A stretch of 11,682 nucleotides of DNA, from contig VBCP01000408.1 in the NCBI GenBank assembly GCA_005888925.1, positions 1-11,682 on the forward strand, in the 5' to 3' direction. This document shows, piece by piece, positions 1 through 8,326 of this stretch (position 1 is its first letter; every line of letters starts with the position of its first letter). Under the pieces are notes generated by a model that made no database searches, was not told where the DNA came from, and saw only the letters and a list, made by a program, of their open reading frames with translations. The position numbers and the translations under genes are program-made. Origin of the DNA: Betaproteobacteria bacterium. GTDB taxonomy: Bacteria; Pseudomonadota; Gammaproteobacteria; Burkholderiales; SG8-39.

Positions 1-1092
1 GAGGTAGTTCATCGGCCGCACCACCACCTGGCCGTTCTCGACCACCGCGCGGTCCTTGGTCGCGTGCACGCCGAGGATCGCCGACTGCGGCGGGTTGATG
101 ATCGGCGTCGAGAGCATCGAGCCGAACACGCCGCCGTTCGAGATCGAGAAGGTGCCGCCGGTGAGCTCTTCGAGCGTGAGCTTGCCGTCCTGCGCGCGCT
201 TGCCGAAGTCGCCGATCTTCTTCTCGATCTCCGCGAAGCTCATGCGGTCCGTGTCGCGCAGGATCGGCACGACCAGGCCGCGCGGGCTGCCCACGGCGAC
301 GCCGATGTCGAAGTAGCCGTGGTAGACGATGTCGGTGCCGTCGATCGAGGCATTGACGGCGGGAAAGCGCTTCAGCGCATGCACCGCGGCCTTGACGAAG
401 AACGACATGAACCCCAGGCGCGTGCCGTGCTCCTTCTCGAAGCGCTCCTGGTACTTCTTGCGCATCTCCATCACCGGCGCCATGTTCACTTCGTTGAAGG
501 TGGTGAGGATCGCGGCGGTCGATTGCGACTGCACCAGGCGCTCGGCCACGCGCTGGCGCAGCCGCGACATCGGCACGCGCTGCTCCGGGCGCCCGGAGAG
601 CAGCGGGTCCATATTGACGGGCGGCGCCGGCTGCTGCAGAGGTGCTTTCGGCTGGACGGCGGGCTGCTGCAGCACGTCGCCCTTGGTGACGCGGCCATCG
701 CGCCCCGTGCCCTGGATCTTCGACGTGTCGACGCCTTTTTCGGCAGCGATCTTCTGCGCCGCGGGCATCACCGCAGGTGCCTCTTTCTTCGGTGCCGGAG
801 CTGCAGTCGGCGCTGGGGTCTTTGGCGCCGCTGCGCTGGCGGAAGCTTTGGCCTCGGTGTCGATCTGCGCGATGACGTCGCCCGAGCCGACGGCGTCCTT
901 CGCTTTTCTCAATATTTTTATGAGAACCCCGTCGGCCGGGGCGGGCAGCTCGAGCACCACCTTGTCGGTCTCGATGTCGATCAGGTTCTCGTCGCGCGCG
1001 ACCGGCTCGCCTTCCTTCTTGTGCCAGTCGAGAAGCGTCGCTTCCGCGACGGATTCGGAAAGCTGCGGGACCTTGACTTCAATGATGGCCAT
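1..1092 (-). CDS. odhB: Dihydrolipoyl succinyltransferase, E2 of 2-oxoglutarate dehydrogenase (partial, C-terminus beyond window)
   Basis: E2 core of the 2-oxoglutarate dehydrogenase complex (also called sucB); it passes the succinyl group from E1 through a lipoyl arm to CoA. The frame is open for 364 codons from ATG 1092 to the window edge. Visible parts: lipoyl domain, residues about 2-77, with lipoyl-lysine K44 in ETDKV; Ala/Pro-rich linker about 81-107; E1/E3-binding domain about 108-141 (KIAAEKGVD, GTGRDGRVTKGDV); second Pro/Gln-rich linker; catalytic acyltransferase domain from about 167 (FFVKAAVHALKRFP, GGTFSISNGGVFGS). The frame leaves the window after MNYL, so the catalytic HxxxDG motif and roughly the last 40-45 residues are not visible. 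A GGGAG Shine-Dalgarno lies 5 nt before the ATG. It follows odhA after a 109-bp structured gap. Oddity: residues 58-63 use AT-rich codons, and the usual Gly of the G-D-x-V turn is K65. Confidence 0.96.
   Translation of the reverse strand, partial: MAIIEVKVPQLSESVAEATLLDWHKKEGEPVARDENLIDIETDKVVLELPAPADGVLIKILRKAKDAVGSGDVIAQIDTEAKASASAAAPKTPAPTAAPAPKKEAPAVMPAAQKIAAEKGVDTSKIQGTGRDGRVTKGDVLQQPAVQPKAPLQQPAPPVNMDPLLSGRPEQRVPMSRLRQRVAERLVQSQSTAAILTTFNEVNMAPVMEMRKKYQERFEKEHGTRLGFMSFFVKAAVHALKRFPAVNASIDGTDIVYHGYFDIGVAVGSPRGLVVPILRDTDRMSFAEIEKKIGDFGKRAQDGKLTLEELTGGTFSISNGGVFGSMLSTPIINPPQSAILGVHATKDRAVVENGQVVVRPMNYL
904..926. repeat. AT-rich inverted repeat inside odhB
   Basis: A stretch of A/T-rich sequence in an otherwise GC-rich gene. 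It contains TTCTCA (906-911) and its reverse complement TGAGAA (921-926) around a 9-nt A/T spacer. On the coding strand it corresponds to codons ATA AAA ATA TTG AGA AAA, residues 58-63 of OdhB. The repeat is read directly from the sequence; any function is unknown and it may be chance. Confidence 0.5.
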
Positions 1093-1097
1093 CACGA

Positions 1098-1102
1098 CTC
1101 CC
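1098..1102 (-). promoter_or_regulatory. Ribosome binding site of odhB
   Basis: GGGAG on the minus strand, 5 nt upstream of ATG 1092. It fixes the odhB start and means that E2 translation can initiate independently after the long structured gap behind odhA. Confidence 0.7.
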
Positions 1103-1114
1103 GTTCAGTTTTTC

Positions 1115-1141
1115 CCCGGCTTCGGCTGAGCTTCCACCGGG
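1115..1141. repeat. Short inverted repeat upstream of odhB
   Basis: CCCGG (1115-1119) and CCGGG (1137-1141) flank a 17-nt spacer, giving a third potential hairpin in the odhA-odhB leader, just upstream of the odhB ribosome binding site. It has no T-run after it, so it does not look like a terminator. Five-base arms in GC-rich DNA are weak evidence. Confidence 0.3.
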
Positions 1142-1147
1142 TTAACG

Positions 1148-1171
1148 AAAAACCAGCGAGTAACTCGCCGG
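1148..1171 (-). terminator. Intrinsic-terminator-like hairpin between odhA and odhB
   Basis: Read on the minus strand (operon direction), 1171-1153 folds into an 8-bp stem with a UUA loop (CCGGCGAG against CUCGCUGG, one G-U wobble), followed at once by five U residues (1152-1148). On the plus strand the wobble becomes an A-C mismatch, so the hairpin is better in the operon direction. The layout matches a rho-independent terminator, but it lies between two subunit genes of one complex, so partial attenuation or 3'-end protection of the odhA message is more likely than full termination. No measured activity is available. Confidence 0.55.
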
Positions 1172-1174
1172 GCT

Positions 1175-1200
1175 GGGGAAAGACCTTAAGGTCTGTCCCC
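1175..1200. repeat. 26-bp near-perfect palindrome just after the odhA stop codon
   Basis: The core AGACCTTAAGGTCT (1181-1194) is a perfect 14-bp palindrome. It is extended by GGGGA and TCCCC arms with a single mismatched pair between core and arms. In the minus-strand transcript it would form a hairpin with a UUAA loop. It begins one base after the odhA stop codon. The two halves read as head-to-head copies of GGGGA(C/A)AGACC, reminiscent of extragenic repeat (REP/REPIN-like) units; that assignment is inference, because only one element is seen here. Confidence 0.6.
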
Positions 1201-1201
1201 G

Positions 1202-3994
1202 CTACTTGTATTTGCCGAACGCCTGCTCCACCAGCGCCTTCTGGCGCTCGTTGTGCCGCGCCATGTAGCCGCCGGCGGGCGATGCCGAAGGCTGGCGGCC
1301 GGCATAGTACAGCTTCTGATCCTCGCGCATGTTCTCGCGGAAGTAGTGCGCGGTCTGGTACCACGCGCCCTGGTTCTGCGGCTCTTCCTGGCACCACACG
1401 ACCTCGTGCGCGTTCGGGTAGCGCCTCATCTCCGCCTCGAACTGCTTGTGCGGGAAGGGATAGAGCTGCTCGACGCGGATGATGGCGACGTCGCTTCTCT
1501 GCATCTCGACGCGCTTCGCCGCAAGGTCGTAATAGACCTTGCCGCAGCACGCGATGATGCGCTTCACGCCCTTCTCGTCGACGCTCGCCGTCTCCGGGAT
1601 CACCGTCTGGAAGGAGCCGTTCGCCAGGTCGTTGATGGAAGAGGACGCCTCCTTCTTGCGCAGCAGCGACTTCGGCGTCATCACGATCAGCGGCTTCCTG
1701 AACGGCCGCAGCATCTGCCGGCGCAGCAGGTGGAAAATCTGCGCGGCGTTGCTCGGCACGCAGACCTGCATGTTGTGCTCGGCGCAGAGTTGCAGGTAGC
1801 GCTCGAGGCGCGCCGACGAATGCTCCGGACCCTGCCCTTCATAGCCGTGCGGCAGGAACTGGACCAGCCCGCACACCCGGCCCCACTTGGTCTCGCCCGA
1901 CGAGATGAACTGGTCCATCACGACCTGGGCGCCGTTGGCGAAGTCGCCGAACTGCGCTTCCCAGACCACCAGCGCGTACGGCTCGGCCGTCGAGAAGCCG
2001 TACTCGAAGCCGAGCACCGCCTCCTCCGAGAGCACCGAGTCGATGACGACGAAATCGCCCTGCTCCTCGCGGTCCTGGTCGTGCAGCACCGCGTGGCGGT
2101 GCGCAAAGGTGCCGCGGCCCATGTCCTGTCCGGAGAGGCGCACGTCGTAGCCGTTGGAAAGGAGCGACGCATAAGCGAGCGTCTCGGCCATGCCCCAGTC
2201 GACCGCTGCCTTCCCCGCGGCCATCTGCTTGCGCGCCTCGAGGACACGCACCACGGTGGGATGGACCTTGAAGCCCTCGGGCACGCTGGTGAGCGGCTCG
2301 GCGAGGCGCTGCAGCTCGGCGAGCGGCACGTGCGTGTCGGCAGCGTCGGTCCATTTCGAATTCAGGAACGGCGCCCAGTCGACCGCGAACTTGCTCTTGA
2401 AGTTGGAGAGCACCGGGCTCACGGTCTGCTGCCCGGCGTCGAGCGTCTCGCGGTAGTGCTTGATGAGCGCCTCGGGCTCCTCCGCGGCGACCACGCTCTG
2501 CGTGACGAGCTTGTCGGCGTAGAGCTTGCGCGTGCCCGGATGCTGGGTGATCTTCTTGTACATCAGCGGCTGCGTCACCGAAGGCTCGTCCTGCTCGTTA
2601 TGGCCGAGCTTCCTGAAGCAGACGATGTCGATCACCACATCCTTGTGGAACTTGTTGCGGAAGTCGAGCGCGAGCTGGGTGACGATGAGCACCGCCTCGG
2701 GGTCGTCGCCGTTGACGTGGAAGATCGGCGCCTCGACCATCTTCGCGACGTCGGTGCAATAAAGCGTCGAGCGCGCATCGCGCGGGTCCGAGGTGGTGAA
2801 GCCGATCTGGTTGTTGACGATGATGTGCACCGTGCCGCCGGTGCCGTAGCCGCGCGTGCCGGAGAGGTTCAGCGTCTCCATCACCACGCCCTGCCCCGCG
2901 AACGCGGCGTCGCCGTGCACCAGGATCGGCAGCACCTGGTCGCCGGTCTTGTCGTCGCGGCGGCGCTGGCGCGCGCGCACCGAGCCCTCGACCACCGGAT
3001 TGACGATTTCCAGGTGGGACGGATTGAACGCCAGGGAAAGATGCACCGGCCCGCCCGGCGTCGTGATGTCGGACGAGAAGCCGTTGTGGTACTTGACGTC
3101 GCCCGAAGGCAGGTCCTGCGTCGCCTTGCCCTCGAATTCCAGGAACAGGTCCTTCGGCATCTTGCCCAGCACGTTCACCAGCACGTTCAGCCGCCCGCGG
3201 TGCGCCATGCCGATGACGATCTCCTGCACGCCGTTGGCGCCGGCGCGCTGGATCAGCTCGTCGATGCACGGGATCACGCTCTCGCCGCCTTCCAGCGAGA
3301 AGCGCTTCTGGCCGACGTACTTCGTGTGCAGGTAGCGCTCGAGATGCTCGGCCTCGGTGAGCTTGCGCAGCAGGTGCTTTTGCTGCTCCGCCGAGAGTTT
3401 CGGCATGCCGCGCACCGGCTCGATCTTCTCCTGGATCCACTGGCGCTGCACGCGATCGGAGATGAACATGTACTCGTAGCCGATGTTGCGGCAATAGGTG
3501 TCGCGCAACGCCTGCAGCAGGTTCCTGAGCGAGGTGCGGTCGATGCCGACGAACGAGCCGGCGTTGACCGTCTGGTCGAGATCGGCTTCCGCCAGGTCGT
3601 AGAAGCCGGGCTCGAGCTCGGGCTGCGGCGGGCGCGACATGCGCTTCAACGGATCGACCGTCGCCCAGCGCGAGCCGGAGATGCGATAGGCGGTCACCAG
3701 CAGGAGCGCGGCGACCTGCAGCCGCTCGGGGGTGACCGGTTCCGCCCGCAGCGTCTTCGCGCCTCCCAGCACGCCGGCTTTGGCGCGCTCGACGAAGGAC
3801 TGCTCGACCGGCGCGCGCGCCACGTCCTTCACGCTGCTCCCGGGGAGCACCTGCATGCGGTCGAAATACTCGCGCCACTGCTCCGGCACCGACTGCGGGT
3901 TGGCCAGGTACTTCTCGTACAGGTCCTCGATGAACGGCGCATTGCCGCCGAAGAGGTAGGAGTTGTCCTGGAACTGGCGCATCACGCTGCTCAT
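1202..3994 (-). CDS. odhA: 2-oxoglutarate dehydrogenase E1 component
   Basis: Thiamine-diphosphate-dependent E1 (also called sucA) that decarboxylates 2-oxoglutarate and succinylates the lipoyl arm of OdhB; cytoplasmic TCA enzyme. The product is 930 residues, close to the usual length of about 930. The N-terminal SYLFGGNAPFIEDLYEKYL motif (12-30), thought to contact E2, is present. The core has HRGRLNVLVNVLGK (from H265), with H303 and H318 at the spacing of the active-site histidines of E. coli SucA, then GDAAFAGQG (361-369), NNQIGFTT (394-401) and GHNEQDEPSVTQP (464-476). The C-terminal transketolase-like half has SGQDMGRGTFAHRHAVLHDQ (621-640) and FLPHGYEGQGPEHSSAR (713-729). The frame is open far upstream into gltA, but the conserved N-terminus and the AAGAGG ribosome site 8 nt upstream fix the start at 3994. 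It lies 5 nt after the gltA stop and is followed by hairpins, then odhB. Confidence 0.97.
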   Translation of the reverse strand: MSSVMRQFQDNSYLFGGNAPFIEDLYEKYLANPQSVPEQWREYFDRMQVLPGSSVKDVARAPVEQSFVERAKAGVLGGAKTLRAEPVTPERLQVAALLLVTAYRISGSRWATVDPLKRMSRPPQPELEPGFYDLAEADLDQTVNAGSFVGIDRTSLRNLLQALRDTYCRNIGYEYMFISDRVQRQWIQEKIEPVRGMPKLSAEQQKHLLRKLTEAEHLERYLHTKYVGQKRFSLEGGESVIPCIDELIQRAGANGVQEIVIGMAHRGRLNVLVNVLGKMPKDLFLEFEGKATQDLPSGDVKYHNGFSSDITTPGGPVHLSLAFNPSHLEIVNPVVEGSVRARQRRRDDKTGDQVLPILVHGDAAFAGQGVVMETLNLSGTRGYGTGGTVHIIVNNQIGFTTSDPRDARSTLYCTDVAKMVEAPIFHVNGDDPEAVLIVTQLALDFRNKFHKDVVIDIVCFRKLGHNEQDEPSVTQPLMYKKITQHPGTRKLYADKLVTQSVVAAEEPEALIKHYRETLDAGQQTVSPVLSNFKSKFAVDWAPFLNSKWTDAADTHVPLAELQRLAEPLTSVPEGFKVHPTVVRVLEARKQMAAGKAAVDWGMAETLAYASLLSNGYDVRLSGQDMGRGTFAHRHAVLHDQDREEQGDFVVIDSVLSEEAVLGFEYGFSTAEPYALVVWEAQFGDFANGAQVVMDQFISSGETKWGRVCGLVQFLPHGYEGQGPEHSSARLERYLQLCAEHNMQVCVPSNAAQIFHLLRRQMLRPFRKPLIVMTPKSLLRKKEASSSINDLANGSFQTVIPETASVDEKGVKRIIACCGKVYYDLAAKRVEMQRSDVAIIRVEQLYPFPHKQFEAEMRRYPNAHEVVWCQEEPQNQGAWYQTAHYFRENMREDQKLYYAGRQPSASPAGGYMARHNERQKALVEQAFGKYK

Positions 3995-3999
3995 GGCGA

Positions 4000-5292
<1,293 letters not shown>

Positions 5293-5295
5293 GGT

Positions 5296-5303
5296 CTTCC
5301 TTT
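5296..5303 (-). promoter_or_regulatory. Ribosome binding site of gltA
   Basis: AAAGGAAG on the minus strand, overlapping the last base of the sdhE stop codon and ending 3 nt before the gltA ATG (the AAGGA core is 5 nt away). It is the strongest Shine-Dalgarno in the minus-strand operon, which suggests that gltA is translated more strongly than the coupled sdh genes upstream. Confidence 0.7.
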
Positions 5304-5524
5304 CAGACGGCGCGCAGGCGCGCCACGACATCCTTCAGGTGAGGCTGGTAGTTCTCGCTGCGGCCCGCAACGATGTCCCACAGGTCGTTGTCGGGCAGAT
5401 CGAGCAACGGGTTGAGCGCGTGGTCATCAGGGTGTCGCGCGAGATAGCGTTCCAGCACGATGTCGAGCTCCAGCAGCCCGCGCCGGCACTTCCATTTGAG
5501 CTTTTCGCGCTGCAGGCGGTCCAT
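5303..5524 (-). CDS. sdhE: Succinate dehydrogenase flavinylation/assembly factor SdhE
   Basis: Small soluble factor (DUF339/YgfY family) that promotes covalent attachment of FAD to SdhA. The product is 73 residues, slightly shorter than the 80-90 usual for the family. The signature RGxxE is present as R15-G-L-L-E19 in CRRGLLELDIVLERYL, followed by the helical body with LLDLPDNDLWDIV typical of the family. Its ATG (5524-5522) shares one base with the sdhB TGA stop (TGATG), so translation is probably coupled; no clear Shine-Dalgarno is seen. The frame is open further upstream inside sdhB, but family length supports this start. Placement between sdhB and gltA fits its role in maturing the flavoprotein encoded two genes upstream. 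Confidence 0.93.
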   Translation of the reverse strand: MDRLQREKLKWKCRRGLLELDIVLERYLARHPDDHALNPLLDLPDNDLWDIVAGRSENYQPHLKDVVARLRAV

Positions 5525-6219
5525 CACACTGCCCGCTTCACGAGCAACTCCTTGATGTGGTTGATCGCCTTGGTGGGGTTCAGGTTCTTCGGGCAGACGT
5601 CGACGCAGTTCATGATGGTGTGGCAGCGGAACAGCCGATAGGGATCGTTCAGGTTGTCGAGGCGCTCGGCCGTGGCCTGGTCGCGCGTGTCGGCGATGAA
5701 GCGGTAGGCCTGCAGCAGGCCCGCCGGGCCGACGAACTTGTCGGGGTTCCACCAGAAGGACGGGCACGAAGTCGAGCAGCACGCGCAGAGGATGCACTCG
5801 TAGAGGCCGTCCAGGTGATCGCGCTCCTCGGGCGACTGCAGCCGCTCGCGCTCGGGCGGCGGCTCGTCGTTGATCACGTACGGCTTGATCGAGTGGTATT
5901 GCTTGAAGAACTGCGTCATGTCGACGATCAGGTCGCGGATCACGGGCAGGCCCGGCAGCGGCCGCAGCGTGACGTGCTCGGGCAGGTCGGCAACCTTCGT
6001 CAGGCAGGCGAGGCCGTTCTTGCCGTTGATGTTCATCGCATCGGAGCCGCACACGCCTTCGCGGCAGGAGCGGCGGAAGGCGATCGAGTCGTCCAGCACC
6101 TTCACCTTGACCAGGGCGTCGAGCAGCATGCGGTCCGCGTGCTCCAGCTGGACCTCGTAATCCTTGATGTACGGGCGCTCGTCCTTGTCCGGATCGTAGC
6201 GATAAATGGAAAGTCGCAT
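5524..6219 (-). CDS. sdhB: Succinate dehydrogenase iron-sulfur subunit
   Basis: Iron-sulfur subunit of respiratory complex II; carries electrons from the FAD of SdhA to ubiquinone at the SdhCD membrane anchor, on the cytoplasmic face. The product is 231 residues, near the E. coli length. The [2Fe-2S] ligands are C52, C57, D60 and C72 (SCREGVCGSD); the Asp in the third position is as in E. coli. The [4Fe-4S] cluster uses C142, C145, C148 and C209; the [3Fe-4S] cluster uses C152, C199 and C205 (CILCACCSTSCP, FRCHTIMNC, VDVCP). The quinone-site segment SFWWNPDKFVGP (154-165) is conserved. The ATG shares one base with the sdhA stop, and its own stop shares one base with the sdhE start, so it is tightly coupled on both sides. 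All ligands are present. Confidence 0.97.
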   Translation of the reverse strand: MRLSIYRYDPDKDERPYIKDYEVQLEHADRMLLDALVKVKVLDDSIAFRRSCREGVCGSDAMNINGKNGLACLTKVADLPEHVTLRPLPGLPVIRDLIVDMTQFFKQYHSIKPYVINDEPPPERERLQSPEERDHLDGLYECILCACCSTSCPSFWWNPDKFVGPAGLLQAYRFIADTRDQATAERLDNLNDPYRLFRCHTIMNCVDVCPKNLNPTKAINHIKELLVKRAV

Positions 6220-7991
6220 CAGTAGGTTCTCGCCTTGGGTTGGAACGCCTCGACCGTCATCGGCTTGAGGTGCACCGGCTTGTAGGCGAGCCGGTTGGCC
6301 TCCTTGTACCAGAGCGTGTGCCTCATCCAGTTCTTGTCGTCGCGCTCGGGAAAGTCGGCGCGCGACTGCGCGCCGCGCGATTCCTTGCGCGCCTCGGCCG
6401 AGACAATGGTCGCCATCGCGGTCTCGACCAGGTTGTCGAGCTCGAGGGCCTCGACGCGTGCCGTGTTGAAGACTTTCGACTTGTCCTGGATGAAGAGGCG
6501 CTGCGCGCGCGCGGCGATCTCCTTCACCTTCTCGATGCCGCGCGCCAGGTCCTCAGGGAAGCGGAAAATGCCGCAGTGTGCCTGCATGGTGCGGCGCAGG
6601 TCGTTGCCGACATCGGCCACCCGTTCTCCGGAGCTCGCCGCGTCGAGACGCGCCAGGCGCGCGCGCGACGCCTCACCCGCGTCCTTCGGCAGATTGCGCT
6701 GCGGGCTCGGCAAGGAACGGATGTCCTTGATCACCTGCTCGCCCGCCGCTTTGCCGAAGACCACCAGGTCGAGCAGCGAATTGGTGCCCAGGCGGTTGGC
6801 ACCGTGCACCGAGACGCAGGCGCACTCGCCCACGGCGTAGAAGCTCGGCAGGATGCTCTCCGACGTGGCGCCCTCGGGCACCACGACTTGCCCGGTGTAT
6901 TTGGTCGGGATGCCGCCCATCTGGTAGTGCGCGGTCGGCACCACCGGTATCGGCTCGCGCACCGGGTCGGCGTTGGCGAAGCGGATGGCGATCTCGCGGA
7001 TGCCGGGCAGGCGGTGGTTGATCACCTCGGGGCCGAGGTGGTCGAGCTTCAGCAGCAGGTGGTCCGCGTCGGGGCCGCAGCCGCGGCCTTCCTTGATCTC
7101 GGTGGTCATCGCCCGCGACACCACGTCGCGGCTGGCGAGGTCCTTGGCGTTGGGCGCGTAGCGCTCCATGAAGCGCTCGCCGTTCTTGTTGAGGAGGTAG
7201 CCGCCCTCGCCGCGCACGCCTTCGGTGATGAGGATCCCGGCGCCCTGGATCCCGGTCGGGTGAAACTGGAAGAACTCCATGTCCTCGAGCGGGATGCCGG
7301 CGCGCGCCGCCATGCCGAGGCCGTCGCCGGTGTTGATGAAGGCGTTGGTGCTCGCGGCGAAGATGCGCCCCGAGCCCCCCGTGGCGAACACCGTCGCCTT
7401 GGCCTGCAGGATCGAGACCTCGCCGGTCTCCATCTCGAGCGCGGTGACGCCGATGACCGCGCCGTCCTGCGGGTCGCGGATCAGGTCGAGCGCCATCCAT
7501 TCGACGAAGAACTGCGTGTTGGCGCGCACGTTCTGCTGGTAGAGCGTGTGCAGCATGGCGTGGCCGGTGCGATCGGCCGCGGCGCAGGAGCGCATCGCCA
7601 TCTTCGGGCTGCCGTAGTCCTGGGTATGGCCGCCGAAGGGGCGCTGGTAGATCTTGCCGCTTTCGAGCCGGTCGAACGGCATCCCCATGTGCTCGAGCTC
7701 GACCACCACCTCGATCGCGCGCCGGCACATGTACTCGATCGCGTCCTGGTCCCCGAGATAGTCCGAGCCCTTGACCGTGTCGTACATGTGCCAGTGCCAG
7801 TTGTCCTCGGTCGAATTGGCGAGCGGCGCCGCGATGCCGCCCTGCGCCGCAACCGTATGCGAGCGCGTGGGAAATACCTTGGAAAGCACGGCGACCTTCA
7901 GATTCGCCCGCGCTAGCTCCAGCGCGGCGCGCATGCCGGAGCCGCCGGCGCCGACCACGATCGCATCAAACTTCCGCACGCTCAGCGCCAC
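6219..7991 (-). CDS. sdhA: Succinate dehydrogenase flavoprotein subunit
   Basis: Catalytic flavoprotein of complex II, oxidising succinate to fumarate. Numbered from GTG 7991 the product is 590 residues (E. coli 588). The FAD-binding GAGGSG is at 14-19; covalent FAD attachment is at H45 in RSHTVAAQGG; the active site includes H243 in FHPTG, R287 in SRDVVSR, H354 in HYQMGGIPT and R399 in HGANRLGTNS. The C-terminus AFQPKARTY is typical. No ATG lies near the N-terminus: GTG 7991 gives MALSVRKFDA, which lines up with E. coli MKLPVREFDA and overlaps sdhD by 10 nt; GTG 7979 (586 residues, 2 nt after the sdhD stop) and CTG 7985 are alternatives. No start has a clear Shine-Dalgarno, so coupling to sdhD is likely. 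The function call is secure; the exact start is not. Confidence 0.96.
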   Translation of the reverse strand: MALSVRKFDAIVVGAGGSGMRAALELARANLKVAVLSKVFPTRSHTVAAQGGIAAPLANSTEDNWHWHMYDTVKGSDYLGDQDAIEYMCRRAIEVVVELEHMGMPFDRLESGKIYQRPFGGHTQDYGSPKMAMRSCAAADRTGHAMLHTLYQQNVRANTQFFVEWMALDLIRDPQDGAVIGVTALEMETGEVSILQAKATVFATGGSGRIFAASTNAFINTGDGLGMAARAGIPLEDMEFFQFHPTGIQGAGILITEGVRGEGGYLLNKNGERFMERYAPNAKDLASRDVVSRAMTTEIKEGRGCGPDADHLLLKLDHLGPEVINHRLPGIREIAIRFANADPVREPIPVVPTAHYQMGGIPTKYTGQVVVPEGATSESILPSFYAVGECACVSVHGANRLGTNSLLDLVVFGKAAGEQVIKDIRSLPSPQRNLPKDAGEASRARLARLDAASSGERVADVGNDLRRTMQAHCGIFRFPEDLARGIEKVKEIAARAQRLFIQDKSKVFNTARVEALELDNLVETAMATIVSAEARKESRGAQSRADFPERDDKNWMRHTLWYKEANRLAYKPVHLKPMTVEAFQPKARTY

Positions 7992-8326
7992 AGGATTTGC
8001 ACCGTCCAGCCGACGTAGGCGGCGATGATGACGATGGTGATCACCTGGAGGCCGAGCCGCAGGCCGTCGTGCCTGGCGTAGTCCATCACGATGTCGCGCA
8101 CGCCGACCCAGGCGTGCCATCCCAGGCTGATCGCGAAGAGCAGCGTCGCGACGCGCATCCAGCCCTGCGTGAAGAGCTCCTTCCACACGCCGTAGCTGAT
8201 CGGCCGGCCGGTCATGAAGACGACCACGAGTATCACGCTGTAGACGGCCATGATGACGGCTGTAATGCGCTGCGCGAGCCAGCTGCCGAGGCCGTAATGC
8301 GCACCGACGACGATGCGGCTCACCAT
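7982..8326 (-). CDS. sdhD: Succinate dehydrogenase membrane anchor subunit
   Basis: One of two membrane anchors that hold SdhAB on the inner membrane and form the haem b and ubiquinone sites. The product is 114 residues with three hydrophobic segments at roughly 15-38, 58-80 and 90-112, as expected for SdhD. WHAWVGVRDIVMDY (70-83) carries H71 at the haem-ligand position and D82-Y83 at the quinone-site positions of E. coli SdhD. The start ATG 8326 precedes MVSRIVVGAHYGLGSW, a typical bacterial SdhD N-terminus, and overlaps the sdhC stop by 7 nt. The frame is open upstream through sdhC, but those extra residues look like shadow translation. No Shine-Dalgarno is seen, which fits translational coupling to sdhC. 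Confidence 0.94.
   Translation of the reverse strand: MVSRIVVGAHYGLGSWLAQRITAVIMAVYSVILVVVFMTGRPISYGVWKELFTQGWMRVATLLFAISLGWHAWVGVRDIVMDYARHDGLRLGLQVITIVIIAAYVGWTVQILWR

Noticed and set aside
1093..1201. A small gene or RNA gene in the odhA-odhB gap
   Set aside because: The gap is 109 bp and mostly made of inverted repeats; no start codon with a ribosome site and no tRNA-like fold is evident.
64..1482. A 472-codon plus-strand open frame opposite odhB and the end of odhA
   Set aside because: It runs through two real genes and their structured gap, with arginine-rich shadow composition; no family resemblance.
6240..7916. A 558-codon plus-strand open frame opposite sdhA
   Set aside because: Antisense shadow of a conserved flavoprotein gene; composition is Arg/Val/His-rich and no motif or ribosome site supports it.
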